Of a stretch of DNA of 64,000 nucleotides, positions 17,797 to 27,512 are shown piece by piece. Every line of letters starts with the position of its first letter. Within the stretch, counting starts at the first letter, position 1. The notes beneath the pieces were generated by a model that was not told the DNA's origin, did no database searches, and saw only the letters and a list, made by a program, of their open reading frames with translations. Source of the stretch: Arthrobacter sp. Leaf337 (GTDB lineage Bacteria > Actinomycetota > Actinomycetes > Actinomycetales > Micrococcaceae). The position numbers and the translations under genes are program-made. The DNA lies in the NCBI RefSeq assembly GCF_001423745.1, contig NZ_LMPC01000008.1, positions 39,655-103,654 of the forward strand, written 5' to 3'.

Positions 17797-19227
17797 CTAG
17801 CGTGCAACCCACCTGGCAGCACCCAATGGCGGCCGATCCGGCTGGCGGGCAGACGTAACCCGGGGCTCCCGGTTTACGGCGAAACGCGTGGCTGTCCCTG
17901 CGCCGCCGACGCCGAGGACTCCGGCCAGGACCGCAGTGTTTGCGACCAAAGAGGGGTCTTCACTGGCGGACACCGCCCTGGCCCCTGCCTCGTAGTTTTC
18001 AAGGCTATGGCCGGGCCCGAGCCCGGGGTCTTTGCCTTCCGGGGTGATCACCCGGTCCGTCAACGTGACGGTGACCCTGTCCCGGGTGTCCGGATTCGGA
18101 ATTCCGTCGCTGCCGGGGACCCAGTCCTGGCGGTGTTCCACATGCAGGGACGTGATTCCGGTTTCGGGGGTAATTCCGCCCACCGGTGATCCGGCCGTGA
18201 GGACATACTTCAGGTTGAATTCGGCGAGGAACGCCTTGTCGCTGCTGAGGTTCATGGCATGCACCCCGCCTTGGCTGTAGCCGACAGCGACCACTTGGTC
18301 GCCCTTGGAGGCCCCGGCCTGGTGCAACGCCGAGGTGACGGCGGCATTGAGCTGCTCCGAGCCGTATCCCAGCGCCTCCACAATTCCTGCCTCATCCAGC
18401 GGGTTCACTCCCCCGGGCGGATCAGTGCGTTGTGTGCCGGGGACGATGACAATGAATGCCTTGTGCCCGCCGTTCCCGACCTGGACCACTTCGATTGTCC
18501 CGTGCCCGTCAGCGTCCAGCTCACGGAGCCGGGCAAGCAGCCCGGCTGGGGAGGTATCGACGTCGACGTCGCGCGTCAGTTCCTCTACCGCAGTGACCGG
18601 CCGGGGCTTCAGCCACGGAAAGTAGTTCTCCGTCAACCTGCGAACGAAGGCACCCGAGGCTGAAATGTGCCTGCCGGCGGCCAGCTCTGCGGCCAGGGCC
18701 CTGGCGAGGTCCTCTTTCGGTGCAATGGTTGCCAGCAGCATGATGGATGCCGGCAGCGCGAGGGCCTCGGCCGCGTCCCGGCTTGGGTAGTTGGTCTTTG
18801 TCAGATCCACGAACAACAAGGGCAGGAAGCTCCAGCCGTCCTCCGGCGGGCGGATCCCGGCGGCGGCCAGCGACTCCGCCCTTTCGTAGTCGCGGTGGCT
18901 TGCGCGGACCTGATCGCTGAGGTGCTGGAGTCCTTCCCTGACGGCGCGCACCGATTGACCGCCTTCACCCACCGCGATGAGTGCCGCCGTGCCGCTGGGC
19001 CGTGGATCGTACTGGTAGGGACACAGCTCTTCCCAGATCCGGCGGACGCCGATTTCGACGGCGGCGAGTTCTTCAGCCATGCCTTCCAGTTCGGACGCAC
19101 CGGCCATGAGCTCCTCCAGCTGGAAGCGGATTCCGCCCACACCGCCGCGGATCCGCATGCTCCCGTCGGTGGCCGGTTCCAGCGGCCCCAGCGGTCCGCC
19201 GCTTCCGGAGGGTGTGGCCGCCGCCAT
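17797..19227 (-). CDS. WXG/LXG-like helical domain fused to alpha/beta hydrolase
   Basis: A 476-residue protein from the ATG at 19227, which overlaps the stop of the upstream small gene as ATGA. Residues about 25-125 are two long amphipathic helices ending in HRDYERAESL, containing a YxxxE pattern (Tyr114, Glu118) like the type VII secretion signal. Residues about 245-420 look like an alpha/beta hydrolase: VVAVGYSQGG with nucleophile Ser318 in GxSxG, a probable acid Asp368 in HRQDWVPG, and His407 in GPGHSLENY. A hydrophobic Ala/Gly stretch lies near 430-445. An esterase or lipase acting outside the cell is plausible. The N-terminal family is not one I can name. Confidence 0.72.
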   Translation of the reverse strand: MAAATPSGSGGPLGPLEPATDGSMRIRGGVGGIRFQLEELMAGASELEGMAEELAAVEIGVRRIWEELCPYQYDPRPSGTAALIAVGEGGQSVRAVREGLQHLSDQVRASHRDYERAESLAAAGIRPPEDGWSFLPLLFVDLTKTNYPSRDAAEALALPASIMLLATIAPKEDLARALAAELAAGRHISASGAFVRRLTENYFPWLKPRPVTAVEELTRDVDVDTSPAGLLARLRELDADGHGTIEVVQVGNGGHKAFIVIVPGTQRTDPPGGVNPLDEAGIVEALGYGSEQLNAAVTSALHQAGASKGDQVVAVGYSQGGVHAMNLSSDKAFLAEFNLKYVLTAGSPVGGITPETGITSLHVEHRQDWVPGSDGIPNPDTRDRVTVTLTDRVITPEGKDPGLGPGHSLENYEAGARAVSASEDPSLVANTAVLAGVLGVGGAGTATRFAVNREPRVTSARQPDRPPLGAARWVAR

Positions 19228-19532
19228 CAGTACCCGCCCCCGGGAGTCCGCTGGGACGAGACAGGGACCTGCTGTGAGTGGCGAAGCACGGCTTCGTAAG
19301 CCGCCATCAGCCGCTCCCGTGCCCGGTCCAGCGCGGCTGCCTGCAGCGAGATGGCCGTGCGGTACGCCTGTCCGGCCGGGGACTGCCACTCAGCCAGCTG
19401 CACGTGGCGGAACCTGAGCATCGACGTATCGAGGCTGTGGGCGAAGTTGGCGACCCGCCATGCCAGCTGCTGCACTTCGAAGCTCCGCGATCCGCACATG
19501 TTGGCATCCGCTGCGGTGATGCTGCCGCTCAT
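19227..19532 (-). CDS. Small WXG100-like helical protein
   Basis: The 101-residue product is almost entirely helical: one helix at about 17-47, a turn containing EWQSPAGQAYR (Trp49-Gln-Ser51, a W-x-S variant of the WXG turn), and a second helix at about 55-86. This is the fold and size of ESAT-6/WXG100 proteins. ATG 19532 follows GGGGAG at 6-nt spacing. The stop overlaps the start of the hydrolase gene, so the two are translationally coupled, as are secreted ESX partner pairs. No secretion-machine genes (EccC/EssC) lie in this window. Confidence 0.65.
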   Translation of the reverse strand: MSGSITAADANMCGSRSFEVQQLAWRVANFAHSLDTSMLRFRHVQLAEWQSPAGQAYRTAISLQAAALDRARERLMAAYEAVLRHSQQVPVSSQRTPGGGY

Positions 19533-19722
19533 TCCAGCTCCCCTGACTTTGTTGTTCCGCATGGTCGGTGATGACGACGCTACGGAGCGGCCCAAGGGCC
19601 TGGTACCGCCGACGTCGACTATGTGGAAAACGGGGGACACCCCGGAACCCCGGGCCTGGGGAGGACAAGTCATACGGACTCCGCGCTTAAGGGGCGGCGC
19701 GACTTCGTGAAACAATCAGCAC

Positions 19723-21165
19723 ATGCCTGAAACTGCCGCCACAGCTGACACCCGTACGCCTTCCGGACGCCTGGCCCTCGCCGCGTCGCCGGACAAGATT
19801 GCCCTCGGCCCGCTGGACGGCCGGTACCAGTCCGCCGTAGCGCCCCTGGTGGATTACCTGTCCGAGGCGGCCCTGAACCGCGACCGCGTGGCCGTGGAAG
19901 TTGAATGGCTCATCCACCTGACCGGCAACAACGTGCTGCCGGGCGCCGGGCCGCTGACGGCTGAACAGCAGGACCAGCTCCGCGCGATCGTCACCGAATT
20001 CGATTCGGCTTCGGTCACCGAGCTGGCCGAAATCGAGGCCGTGACGGTGCACGACGTCAAGGCTGTGGAGTACTACATCGGCCGCAGGCTCCCGGCCATC
20101 GGCATTGAGCGTCTGACCGCCATGGTGCACTTCGGGTGCACGTCCGAAGACATCAACAACCTCTCCTACGCCTTGGGTGTCAAGGGGGCTGTGGAGGACG
20201 TGTGGCTGCCCGCCGCCAGGACCCTTGTGGCCCAGATCAGCAAGATGGCTGACGACAACCGCAGCGTGCCCATGCTCTCCCGCACGCATGGCCAGCCGGC
20301 CACGCCCACCACACTGGGCAAGGAACTCGCCGTCATTGCGCACCGCCTGACCCGCCAGCTGGACCGCATCGCCAAGACCGAATACCTGGGCAAGATCAAC
20401 GGCGCCACCGGCACCTACGCCGCGCACGTGGCCTCCGTGCCGGGCGCCGACTGGCAGCAGGTCGCGAAGTCGTTCGTCGAGGGCCTGGGCCTGACCTGGA
20501 ACCCGCTGACCACCCAGATCGAAAGCCACGACTGGCAGGCGGAGCTGTACGCCGACGTCGCGCGTTTCAACCGGATCCTGCACAACGTGTGCACAGACAT
20601 CTGGAGCTACATCTCCATCGGCTACTTCGCTCAGATTCCGGTGGCGGGCGCCACGGGTTCCTCCACCATGCCGCACAAGGTCAACCCGATCCGTTTCGAG
20701 AACGCCGAGGCCAACCTGGAGATCTCCTCAGGCCTGCTTGATGTTCTCGGCTCCACCCTGGTGACCTCGCGCTGGCAGCGCGACCTCACCGATTCCTCAA
20801 GCCAGCGCAACATCGGCGTGGCATTCGGGCACTCCCTGCTGGCCATCTCCAACGTGGTCAAGGGCCTGGAGCGCCTGGATGTGGCCGAGGACGTCCTGGC
20901 CGCCGACCTCGACACCAACTGGGAAGTGCTGGGTGAGGCGATCCAGATGGTGATGCGCGCCGAAGCGATTGCCGGCGTCGAAGGGATGGAAAACCCCTAC
21001 GAACGGCTCAAGGACCTCACCCGCGGACAGCGCGTGGACGCCGCCCGGATGCAGGAATTCGTACAGGGGCTGGGCCTGTCCCCCGACGCCGAAGCGCGGC
21101 TGCTTGCCCTGACGCCCGGAAAGTACACCGGCATCGCCACCGAACTGGTGGACCACCTCAAATGA
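19723..21165 (+). CDS. purB: Adenylosuccinate lyase
   Basis: This 480-residue enzyme of the aspartase/fumarase superfamily cleaves SAICAR and adenylosuccinate in purine synthesis. Visible features are the RYQSAVAPLVDYLSE N-terminus, VHFGCTSEDINN, SRTHGQPATPTTLGKE with the catalytic His, and the signature loop GSSTMPHKVNPIRFEN (about 304-319) with the catalytic Ser. Length and order match the longer actinobacterial/proteobacterial PurB type. There is no clear Shine-Dalgarno before ATG 19723. The phosphatase gene follows with an ATGA overlap. Confidence 0.96.
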   Translation: MPETAATADTRTPSGRLALAASPDKIALGPLDGRYQSAVAPLVDYLSEAALNRDRVAVEVEWLIHLTGNNVLPGAGPLTAEQQDQLRAIVTEFDSASVTELAEIEAVTVHDVKAVEYYIGRRLPAIGIERLTAMVHFGCTSEDINNLSYALGVKGAVEDVWLPAARTLVAQISKMADDNRSVPMLSRTHGQPATPTTLGKELAVIAHRLTRQLDRIAKTEYLGKINGATGTYAAHVASVPGADWQQVAKSFVEGLGLTWNPLTTQIESHDWQAELYADVARFNRILHNVCTDIWSYISIGYFAQIPVAGATGSSTMPHKVNPIRFENAEANLEISSGLLDVLGSTLVTSRWQRDLTDSSSQRNIGVAFGHSLLAISNVVKGLERLDVAEDVLAADLDTNWEVLGEAIQMVMRAEAIAGVEGMENPYERLKDLTRGQRVDAARMQEFVQGLGLSPDAEARLLALTPGKYTGIATELVDHLK

Positions 21166-21833
21166 GGCTTCTGCTGATCCGGCACGGCCAGACCCCCGGG
21201 AACGTGCTGGGCCAGTTGGATACCGCACACCCGGGGCCGGGCCTCACGGAACTGGGCGAGCGCCAGGCCGAGGCCCTGTCGCGTGCCCTGGTGAATGAGC
21301 CGATCCAGGCCCTCTATGCCTCCACGCTGATCCGTACACAGATCACGGCTGCTCCCCTGGCGCGGCTGCAGGGCCTCGAGGCCGAGGTGATCGAGGGCAT
21401 CCACGAGATCGAGGCCGGAGCGCTGGAAAAGCAGACGGACCACGAATCGCACAAGCGGTACCTGGGAACCATATTTTCCTGGGCCGACGGCGACCTGGAC
21501 CGCCGGATGCCCGCCGGTCCCAGCGGCCGGGACTTCTTCGACCGCTATGACGCCGCAATCGCACAAGTCGCCGACCGGGCAAATGGCCTCGGGGATTCCG
21601 CGTCTGTGGCCGTGGTCAGTCACGGTGCAGCCATCCGGGTGTGGGCCGGCCTGCGGGCCGGCAACATCGAACCGGACTTTGCTGTCAGGCACGTCCTGGA
21701 TAACACCGGCATTGTGGCGCTGGAGGGGGACCCCGACAGCGGCTGGGAGCTCATCCACTGGGACGACAGTCCGGTGGGCGGCCTGGCTCTGGCCGACCCC
21801 ACAGCAGAGGACCCCGCCGGCGGACCTGCCTGA
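21162..21833 (+). CDS. Histidine phosphatase family protein
   Basis: A 223-residue phosphoglycerate-mutase-like protein. The phosphohistidine motif LLIRHGQTPGN lies at residues 3-13, and the second catalytic His sits in VVSHGAAIRVW near 155. Conserved Arg and Glu residues are also present (TLIRTQITA; HEIEAGALE). Such enzymes dephosphorylate small metabolites or proteins; the substrate is not predictable here. Its ATG overlaps the purB stop, so it is co-translated with purB. Confidence 0.9.
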   Translation: MRLLLIRHGQTPGNVLGQLDTAHPGPGLTELGERQAEALSRALVNEPIQALYASTLIRTQITAAPLARLQGLEAEVIEGIHEIEAGALEKQTDHESHKRYLGTIFSWADGDLDRRMPAGPSGRDFFDRYDAAIAQVADRANGLGDSASVAVVSHGAAIRVWAGLRAGNIEPDFAVRHVLDNTGIVALEGDPDSGWELIHWDDSPVGGLALADPTAEDPAGGPA

Positions 21834-21955
21834 CCACCACACTGCCCGCAGGCACTGGACTGCTCCCCCGAACGCGTTCATGATGAAAGCAGGCGTGGGG
21901 ACAGGATGGTCGGCCGCGGTGTGCGGTTGCTCCCGCGCAGTGGAGGCGCAGTGGC

Positions 21956-24900
21956 ATGTCACGCAAGGCGGTACACCCCGAGCACGCCCCCGCCGGCGGT
22001 CTGTTCGGCGTCGACGAACAGTTCCTCGCGGCCTATTATGAGCACGTAGCGCCGGAGGATCTCCAAGGTTACAGTTCCGAAAACCTGGAACAGCGGGCCC
22101 GGCGCCATGCGAAGCTGGCGGACACCCGTCCTGCCGGGACGGCGGCCGTCGACATCCTGAACGAAAGCGACGCGAGTGTCCTGCTCGTGGTTGCCGACGC
22201 AATACCCCACCTGCTCCATTCGCTCACCGCGGAGCTGACCCGCCAGGATGAATCCATCCGCTTGCTGGTGCACCCCAATTTCCTGGTGCGGCGGGATCCG
22301 CAGACGGCCCGGTTGGTCGAAGTACGTCACGGGCCGCCGCCGACCGGAGCGACGGGCAGCGTCGCCGGCGCCGCGTCCACCGGCACCGCGGCAGCGCACA
22401 CCGCACGGGACCGGCAGGGGTGGTCGGCCGAGACTTGGGTGGCGGCAGAGATAGGCCGCCTGGCCGGGCCGCGGGCAATCGCGGAGCTCATCGGCAACGT
22501 GCGGCGTGTTCTGGCTGACGTTCAATTGGTCGCCGATGACACGCCAGCGATCCACACCAGGCTGGCGCGGGCCGTCAGTTCCCTGGACCGATTGCCTGCC
22601 GGCATGGTGCCGACACCTGAGCAGCTCGGGGAACTCCTGACCTGGCTGGACCGTGGCAACTTCATGTTTTTGGGATACAGCGAGTATGAATACCCGACGG
22701 CGGGCGGCCCGGATAGCGTCAGGCTGCGGCCCGCCACGGGGCTGGGCCTGCTCAGGGACGGGCGGCCGGAAGCCCTCCAGCCGGTCACCGGCCTCCCACA
22801 TTCGCAGGTTCTGACAATCGCCACCTCCGACCTGAGATCATCCGTCCCCCGCCCGGCCTACCTGGACGAAATCCTCCTTCGGACCTTCGACACTGCAGGG
22901 ACTGCAACAGGCGAGGTGCGGTTTGTGGGCCTGTTCGCCCCGGGCGCCACGGGCCGCTCCGTGCGGCGCATCCCGATGATCCGGGACAAGGTCCTTGCTG
23001 TCCAGGAACGGTTCGGCTTCACCGAAGCTTCCCATCCGGGCAGGCAGCTGCTGGCGGTCCTTGAGTCGTTCCCGCTGGATGAGCTGTTCCACCTGGACGT
23101 GGACGAACTGGCCAGGCTCTCCCGCGAGATCCTGCTCCTGCAGGCGCATCACCAGACACGCGTGTTCCTGCGCCCCGACACCTACGGCCGCTTTGTGTCG
23201 GCCCTGGTGTTCCTCCCCCGGCACAGGTACAGCACCGCCGTCCGGCTCCGCATCGAACAGGAACTCAAGCACACTTTCGGGTCCTCATCGCTCGAATTCG
23301 AAGTCCGGTTGAGCGAATCCCCCATGGCGCGCGTGTTCTTCCGGATACTCCTGCCTGCCAGCGGCATGTCCGACGTCGATCCGGGCTTAGTGGAGCGGAG
23401 CGTTGTCAACGCAACGCGGACCTGGGCCGAAGGCCTGGATGAAACGCTCCGTGACAGGTTGCCGTCCGCCGAAGCCAGCCGGCTGTCGGCGCTGTGGTCT
23501 GCCGCGTTCCCGGCCAGCTACCGGGCGGATTTCGAGGTCGAGGATGCCGTGGAGGACATCCGGCGGTTTGAGCAGTTCGATCTCGACGGCGCAGGCGGAC
23601 GACCGCTGGACGACCCCCAGCTGGCCGTTTACGTCCGGACCGGCGCTTCCCCGACGCTGGCCGAAGACGCACGGATCCGGCTTTACCTGACCACTGCCCA
23701 CAGCCTGACGCGCATCCTGCCGTTCTTCCACAACCTCGGTTTGGAGGTGCTGAACCAGCGGCCCTTCGACGTGATGCGCGGGAACGGCCGGCCGTTGTTC
23801 CTCTATGACCTTGGCGTCCGGTACCCCGCCGGCGTGGATCCGGCCGGGACCAGCGGGCTGCTGGCTGACGCTTTTGGAGCGGCGATGCGCGGGGACTCGG
23901 AATCGGACCGGTTTGACGGCCTCGTACTCCGCGAAGGCATCGAATGGCGTCAGGCGGCCATCCTGCGCAGCTATGCCAAGTACCTCCAGCAATTGGGCAC
24001 CACCAACTCATACGGCTTCATGGCCGATACCCTCCTGGCCAACGTCCGGGCAACCCACGGGCTGCTGGCTCTGTTCCAGGCAAAGTTCGATCCGGACCTG
24101 GACGTGCCTGGCCGGTTCCGTGATACCGACGCAGTCCGGAAAGACCTGCTGGCGGCGATCGAGGACATTCCCGTCCTGGACGCCGACCGGTTGCTGCGCA
24201 CGTTCATGAACCTGGTGGAATCCACGCTGCGGACCAACTACTTCCAGGGGAGACCCCATCTGAGCTTCAAGCTGAACCCTGCCGCCATCGCGAACGCACC
24301 GTTTCCCCGCCCCAAGTATGAAATCTGGGTATATTCGCCCCGGGTGGAAGGCGTCCACCTGCGCTTCGGGCCACTGGCCCGCGGCGGGCTGCGGTGGTCG
24401 GACCGAAGCGAGGACTTCCGCACCGAGGTCCTGGGCCTGGTCAAGGCGCAGAACGTGAAGAACTCGGTGATCGTGCCCACCGGCGCCAAGGGCGGTTTCT
24501 ACCCCAAGCAGCTGCCGGACCCGTCCGCGGACCGCGAAGCCTGGCTGACCGAGGGCCTGGAATGCTACCGGATCTTCGTCCGCGGGCTGCTGGATCTCAC
24601 CGACAATCTAGTCGCGACGGCGCACGGCGAAACAGTGGTGCCGCCGGCGCGGGTGGTGCGTCACGACGTCGACGATTACTACCTTGTGGTGGCGGCTGAC
24701 AAGGGAACAGCGTCATTTTCCGACGCTGCGAACGCAGTGGCCGGGGAATACGGTTTCTGGCTGGGCGATGCCTTCGCCTCCGGCGGGTCCGTGGGATACG
24801 ACCACAAGCAGATGGGCATCACGGCCCGCGGGGCCTGGGAATCGGTGAAACACCACTTCCGCAAGCTGGGCGTGGACTGCCAGGAGGAGGACTTCACAGT

Positions 24901-26809
24901 CGTCGGCATCGGCGATATGAGCGGCGACGTCTTTGGCAACGGGATGCTCCTCTCCCGCCACATCCGCCTGGTGGCCGCCTTCGACCACCGGCACATCTTC
25001 CTCGACCCGGACCCCGATGCGGAGGCCTCGCTCGAGGAACGTCGGCGACTCTTTGCCCTTCCACGTTCTTCCTGGGCGGACTACGATCCGGCGCTCATCA
25101 GCGAAGGCGGCGGGGTACATTCCCGCCGGGTCAAGGCCATCAGCATCACGGAACAGGTCCGGAGCTCACTCGGCCTGGCCCAGGGGACCCACTCGCTGCC
25201 ACCCCATGCACTCCTGCAGGCCATCCTCCGGGCACCGGTGGACCTGCTCTACAACGGCGGCATCGGAACCTATGTCAAGGCCTCCTCCGAGGGCAACACG
25301 GAGGTAGGCGACAAGGCCAACGACCCCATCAGGATCAACGGCAATGAGGTGAGGGCGAAAGTCATCGCCGAGGGCGGGAACCTGGGAATCACGCAGCTCG
25401 GGCGGATTGAGGCCGCACTTTCCGGCGTCCTGCTGAACACCGACGCGATCGACAACTCGGCCGGAGTGGACTGCTCGGACCACGAAGTGAACATCAAGAT
25501 CTTCGTGGACCGGATGATCGCCGCGGGAAAGATGGCAGTACCGGAACGCGCAGCCTTCCTGCATTCCCTCACCGACGAAGTGGCCCGCCTTGTGCTCGCC
25601 AACAACACCGACCAGAACGTCCTGCTCTTCAACGACAGGCACCTGGTGCGCGAGTGGAGCCCGGGCTTCGAACGGACAATGGACTGGCTCGAGAACGCCA
25701 CGGACCTGGACCGCCGCCTGGAGGGCTTGCCAAGCAACGAGCAACTCGAGGAGCGGCTGCGGTCAGGAAAGACCCTGACCTCGCCGGAACTGGCGGTGCT
25801 GGCCGCCTACGCCAAGATCGAGCTGGCGGCGGAGCTCAATGCCAGCGACCTCGCCGAGGACCCGTGGTTCCGGCGCGTCCTGAGAAGCTATTTTCCGCGC
25901 CAGCTGTCCGAGCGGTTCGAGGCGGAGCTGGAAACGCACCCGCTGCACCGCCAGATCGTGTGCACCGTTGTGGCCAACGACATGGTCAACCTCGGCGGAA
26001 TCACGTTCGCGTTCCGCGCCATCGAAGAAACCACAGCCCAGGCCGCAGCCGTGGCCAGGGCCTTCGTCGTGGCACGGGAGGCCTACGACCTGCCGTGGAT
26101 CGTCAACCGGCTGGCCGCGCTCCCTGCCGGGTATCCCAGTGAACACGCCGCCGAAGCGACCCTGCACATGCGCAGGATCCTGGATCGTGCGACCCGGTGG
26201 TACGTCACGCACGACCACCGGGATCAGCCCGTTGCCGAAGCGCTGGGACGGATCCTGCCTACCCTGGAAGTGCTGCGCACCCGAACCGTGGACTACCTCC
26301 GCGGCTCCGATCTGGACAGGGTGCAGGAACGGCTCGCCCACTGGGACGCTGTGGGGATGCCCCGGGAGCTTGGCCTGCGCGCCTCGGACCTGCTGGAGAG
26401 CTTCGGGCTGCTGGACATTTCCCTGGTTTCCGAACAGGTGCACGAACCGGTCGACACCATCGCCGACGTCTACTACGCGGTGTTCCAGCGGATCGGCGCC
26501 GCTAACCTGCTGCTCAGGATCACCGACCTGCCGCGGCAGAGCAAATGGGAGGCACTGGCACGCGCAGCCCTGCGCGATGACGTGTATTCGGCCGTGGCGG
26601 ACATGACTGTTTCGGTGATGGAGACAACGCAGGTTCCCGACGCCGGCGGTTCTGACGCCGTCGAGCGCATCGTGGCGTGGGAACGCGGGCACCAGGAGCA
26701 GCTGGGACGGATCAAGGACACGTTCGCCGAGGTAACCAGGCCGGGCAACGTGGATATCGCTTCCATTTCCGTGGCGCTCAAGCTGCTGAGGACGCTGGTG
26801 CGCCGCTAG
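21956..26809 (+). CDS. NAD-specific glutamate dehydrogenase, large (GDH-180) type
   Basis: A 1,617-residue enzyme converting glutamate to 2-oxoglutarate with NAD+, cytoplasmic and probably homohexameric. The long N-terminal half (about 1-720) carries the ACT-like regulatory segments of this class. The catalytic core starts near 800 with RGGLRWSDRSEDFRTEVLGL, followed by VPTGAKGGFYPK with substrate-binding lysine and GIGDMSGDVFGNGML at about 983-997. The nucleotide-binding and C-terminal helical parts follow. Length agrees with the 1,600-1,630 usual for the family. GGAGG precedes ATG 21956 at somewhat long spacing. It appears monocistronic and would serve amino acid catabolism. Confidence 0.94.
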   Translation: MSRKAVHPEHAPAGGLFGVDEQFLAAYYEHVAPEDLQGYSSENLEQRARRHAKLADTRPAGTAAVDILNESDASVLLVVADAIPHLLHSLTAELTRQDESIRLLVHPNFLVRRDPQTARLVEVRHGPPPTGATGSVAGAASTGTAAAHTARDRQGWSAETWVAAEIGRLAGPRAIAELIGNVRRVLADVQLVADDTPAIHTRLARAVSSLDRLPAGMVPTPEQLGELLTWLDRGNFMFLGYSEYEYPTAGGPDSVRLRPATGLGLLRDGRPEALQPVTGLPHSQVLTIATSDLRSSVPRPAYLDEILLRTFDTAGTATGEVRFVGLFAPGATGRSVRRIPMIRDKVLAVQERFGFTEASHPGRQLLAVLESFPLDELFHLDVDELARLSREILLLQAHHQTRVFLRPDTYGRFVSALVFLPRHRYSTAVRLRIEQELKHTFGSSSLEFEVRLSESPMARVFFRILLPASGMSDVDPGLVERSVVNATRTWAEGLDETLRDRLPSAEASRLSALWSAAFPASYRADFEVEDAVEDIRRFEQFDLDGAGGRPLDDPQLAVYVRTGASPTLAEDARIRLYLTTAHSLTRILPFFHNLGLEVLNQRPFDVMRGNGRPLFLYDLGVRYPAGVDPAGTSGLLADAFGAAMRGDSESDRFDGLVLREGIEWRQAAILRSYAKYLQQLGTTNSYGFMADTLLANVRATHGLLALFQAKFDPDLDVPGRFRDTDAVRKDLLAAIEDIPVLDADRLLRTFMNLVESTLRTNYFQGRPHLSFKLNPAAIANAPFPRPKYEIWVYSPRVEGVHLRFGPLARGGLRWSDRSEDFRTEVLGLVKAQNVKNSVIVPTGAKGGFYPKQLPDPSADREAWLTEGLECYRIFVRGLLDLTDNLVATAHGETVVPPARVVRHDVDDYYLVVAADKGTASFSDAANAVAGEYGFWLGDAFASGGSVGYDHKQMGITARGAWESVKHHFRKLGVDCQEEDFTVVGIGDMSGDVFGNGMLLSRHIRLVAAFDHRHIFLDPDPDAEASLEERRRLFALPRSSWADYDPALISEGGGVHSRRVKAISITEQVRSSLGLAQGTHSLPPHALLQAILRAPVDLLYNGGIGTYVKASSEGNTEVGDKANDPIRINGNEVRAKVIAEGGNLGITQLGRIEAALSGVLLNTDAIDNSAGVDCSDHEVNIKIFVDRMIAAGKMAVPERAAFLHSLTDEVARLVLANNTDQNVLLFNDRHLVREWSPGFERTMDWLENATDLDRRLEGLPSNEQLEERLRSGKTLTSPELAVLAAYAKIELAAELNASDLAEDPWFRRVLRSYFPRQLSERFEAELETHPLHRQIVCTVVANDMVNLGGITFAFRAIEETTAQAAAVARAFVVAREAYDLPWIVNRLAALPAGYPSEHAAEATLHMRRILDRATRWYVTHDHRDQPVAEALGRILPTLEVLRTRTVDYLRGSDLDRVQERLAHWDAVGMPRELGLRASDLLESFGLLDISLVSEQVHEPVDTIADVYYAVFQRIGAANLLLRITDLPRQSKWEALARAALRDDVYSAVADMTVSVMETTQVPDAGGSDAVERIVAWERGHQEQLGRIKDTFAEVTRPGNVDIASISVALKLLRTLVRR

Positions 26810-26926
26810 GACACGGCAGCCGTCCGTGAATCCACAGTTCTCCGGACGCTTACCCGCAGGAAACACCGCGGAAACCGCCCCCTCTTAGGCTTATTTTGCA
26901 TAACCCTTCGGCGAATCGAGGCAGCG

Positions 26927-27430
26927 ATGCAGACCAACCCCCGTCTCAACATCCGGCAGGTCACTTGGGCCAACCCCGTGGGCGCCGACCTGCGTGCGGC
27001 ACAGCAGGCAGAACTGGACGCCCGCTTCGGCACGAAGGACCACGAACCCGGCCCTCCGCCGTCGGAAGTGGACACCGCCGTATTCCTGGTGGCCTACGAA
27101 AAAAGCTCAGGGCAGCCGGTGGGCTGCGGCGGCCTGAGGATGCTGGACTCCACTACGGCGGAGATCAAACGGCTGTACGTCCTGCCCTACACGCGCGGTT
27201 CGGGTGTCGCGAGCTCCATCCTCGCCGCACTGGAAGCGCACGCCTACGGCATGGGCGTCACATCGATCACCGCCGAGGCGGGCTCGGCCCAGCCGGACGG
27301 CAGGAACTTCTACCAGAGCTGCGGCTTCGACGAAGTGCCCAACTTCGGGCCCTACATCGGGGTTGAGCACTCCTACTGCTACGCCAAGACCATCGATTCG
27401 CACAGCGCCGCCCACACTGCCATGGCCTGA
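26927..27430 (+). CDS. GNAT-family N-acetyltransferase
   Basis: The 167-residue protein has the GNAT fold: strands VFLVAYE and VGCGGLRML, then motif A AEIKRLYVLPYTRGSGVAS with the acetyl-CoA pyrophosphate loop RGSGVA (about 90-95). It ends with the RNFYQSCGF segment near the C-terminal strand. The substrate is unknown. GAGG lies 5 nt before ATG 26927. A TAGGCT hexamer at 26886-26891 is a possible -10. The C-terminal 20 residues are probably disordered. Confidence 0.87.
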   Translation: MQTNPRLNIRQVTWANPVGADLRAAQQAELDARFGTKDHEPGPPPSEVDTAVFLVAYEKSSGQPVGCGGLRMLDSTTAEIKRLYVLPYTRGSGVASSILAALEAHAYGMGVTSITAEAGSAQPDGRNFYQSCGFDEVPNFGPYIGVEHSYCYAKTIDSHSAAHTAMA

Positions 27431-27500
27431 CGGCGGAAGGAGCCGGCCACCGCCGTCCCCTGGCGGACCGTCACACTGCGGCTGGCGGCCCGCCGTCGGC

Positions 27501-27506
27501 TAATCT
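27501..27506 (+). promoter_or_regulatory. -10 box placed for leaderless start of the thioesterase
   Basis: TAATCT is followed by 6 nt (CGCATT) and then ATG 27513, with no ribosome site between. The spacing matches transcription starting at the ATG. Confidence 0.5.
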
Positions 27507-27512
27507 CGCATT

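Noticed and set aside
16178..17812. A 544-residue version of the HisC/Pat aminotransferase
   Set aside because: The additional N-terminal part is antisense to the holin-family gene, and the family start coincides with ATG 17296.
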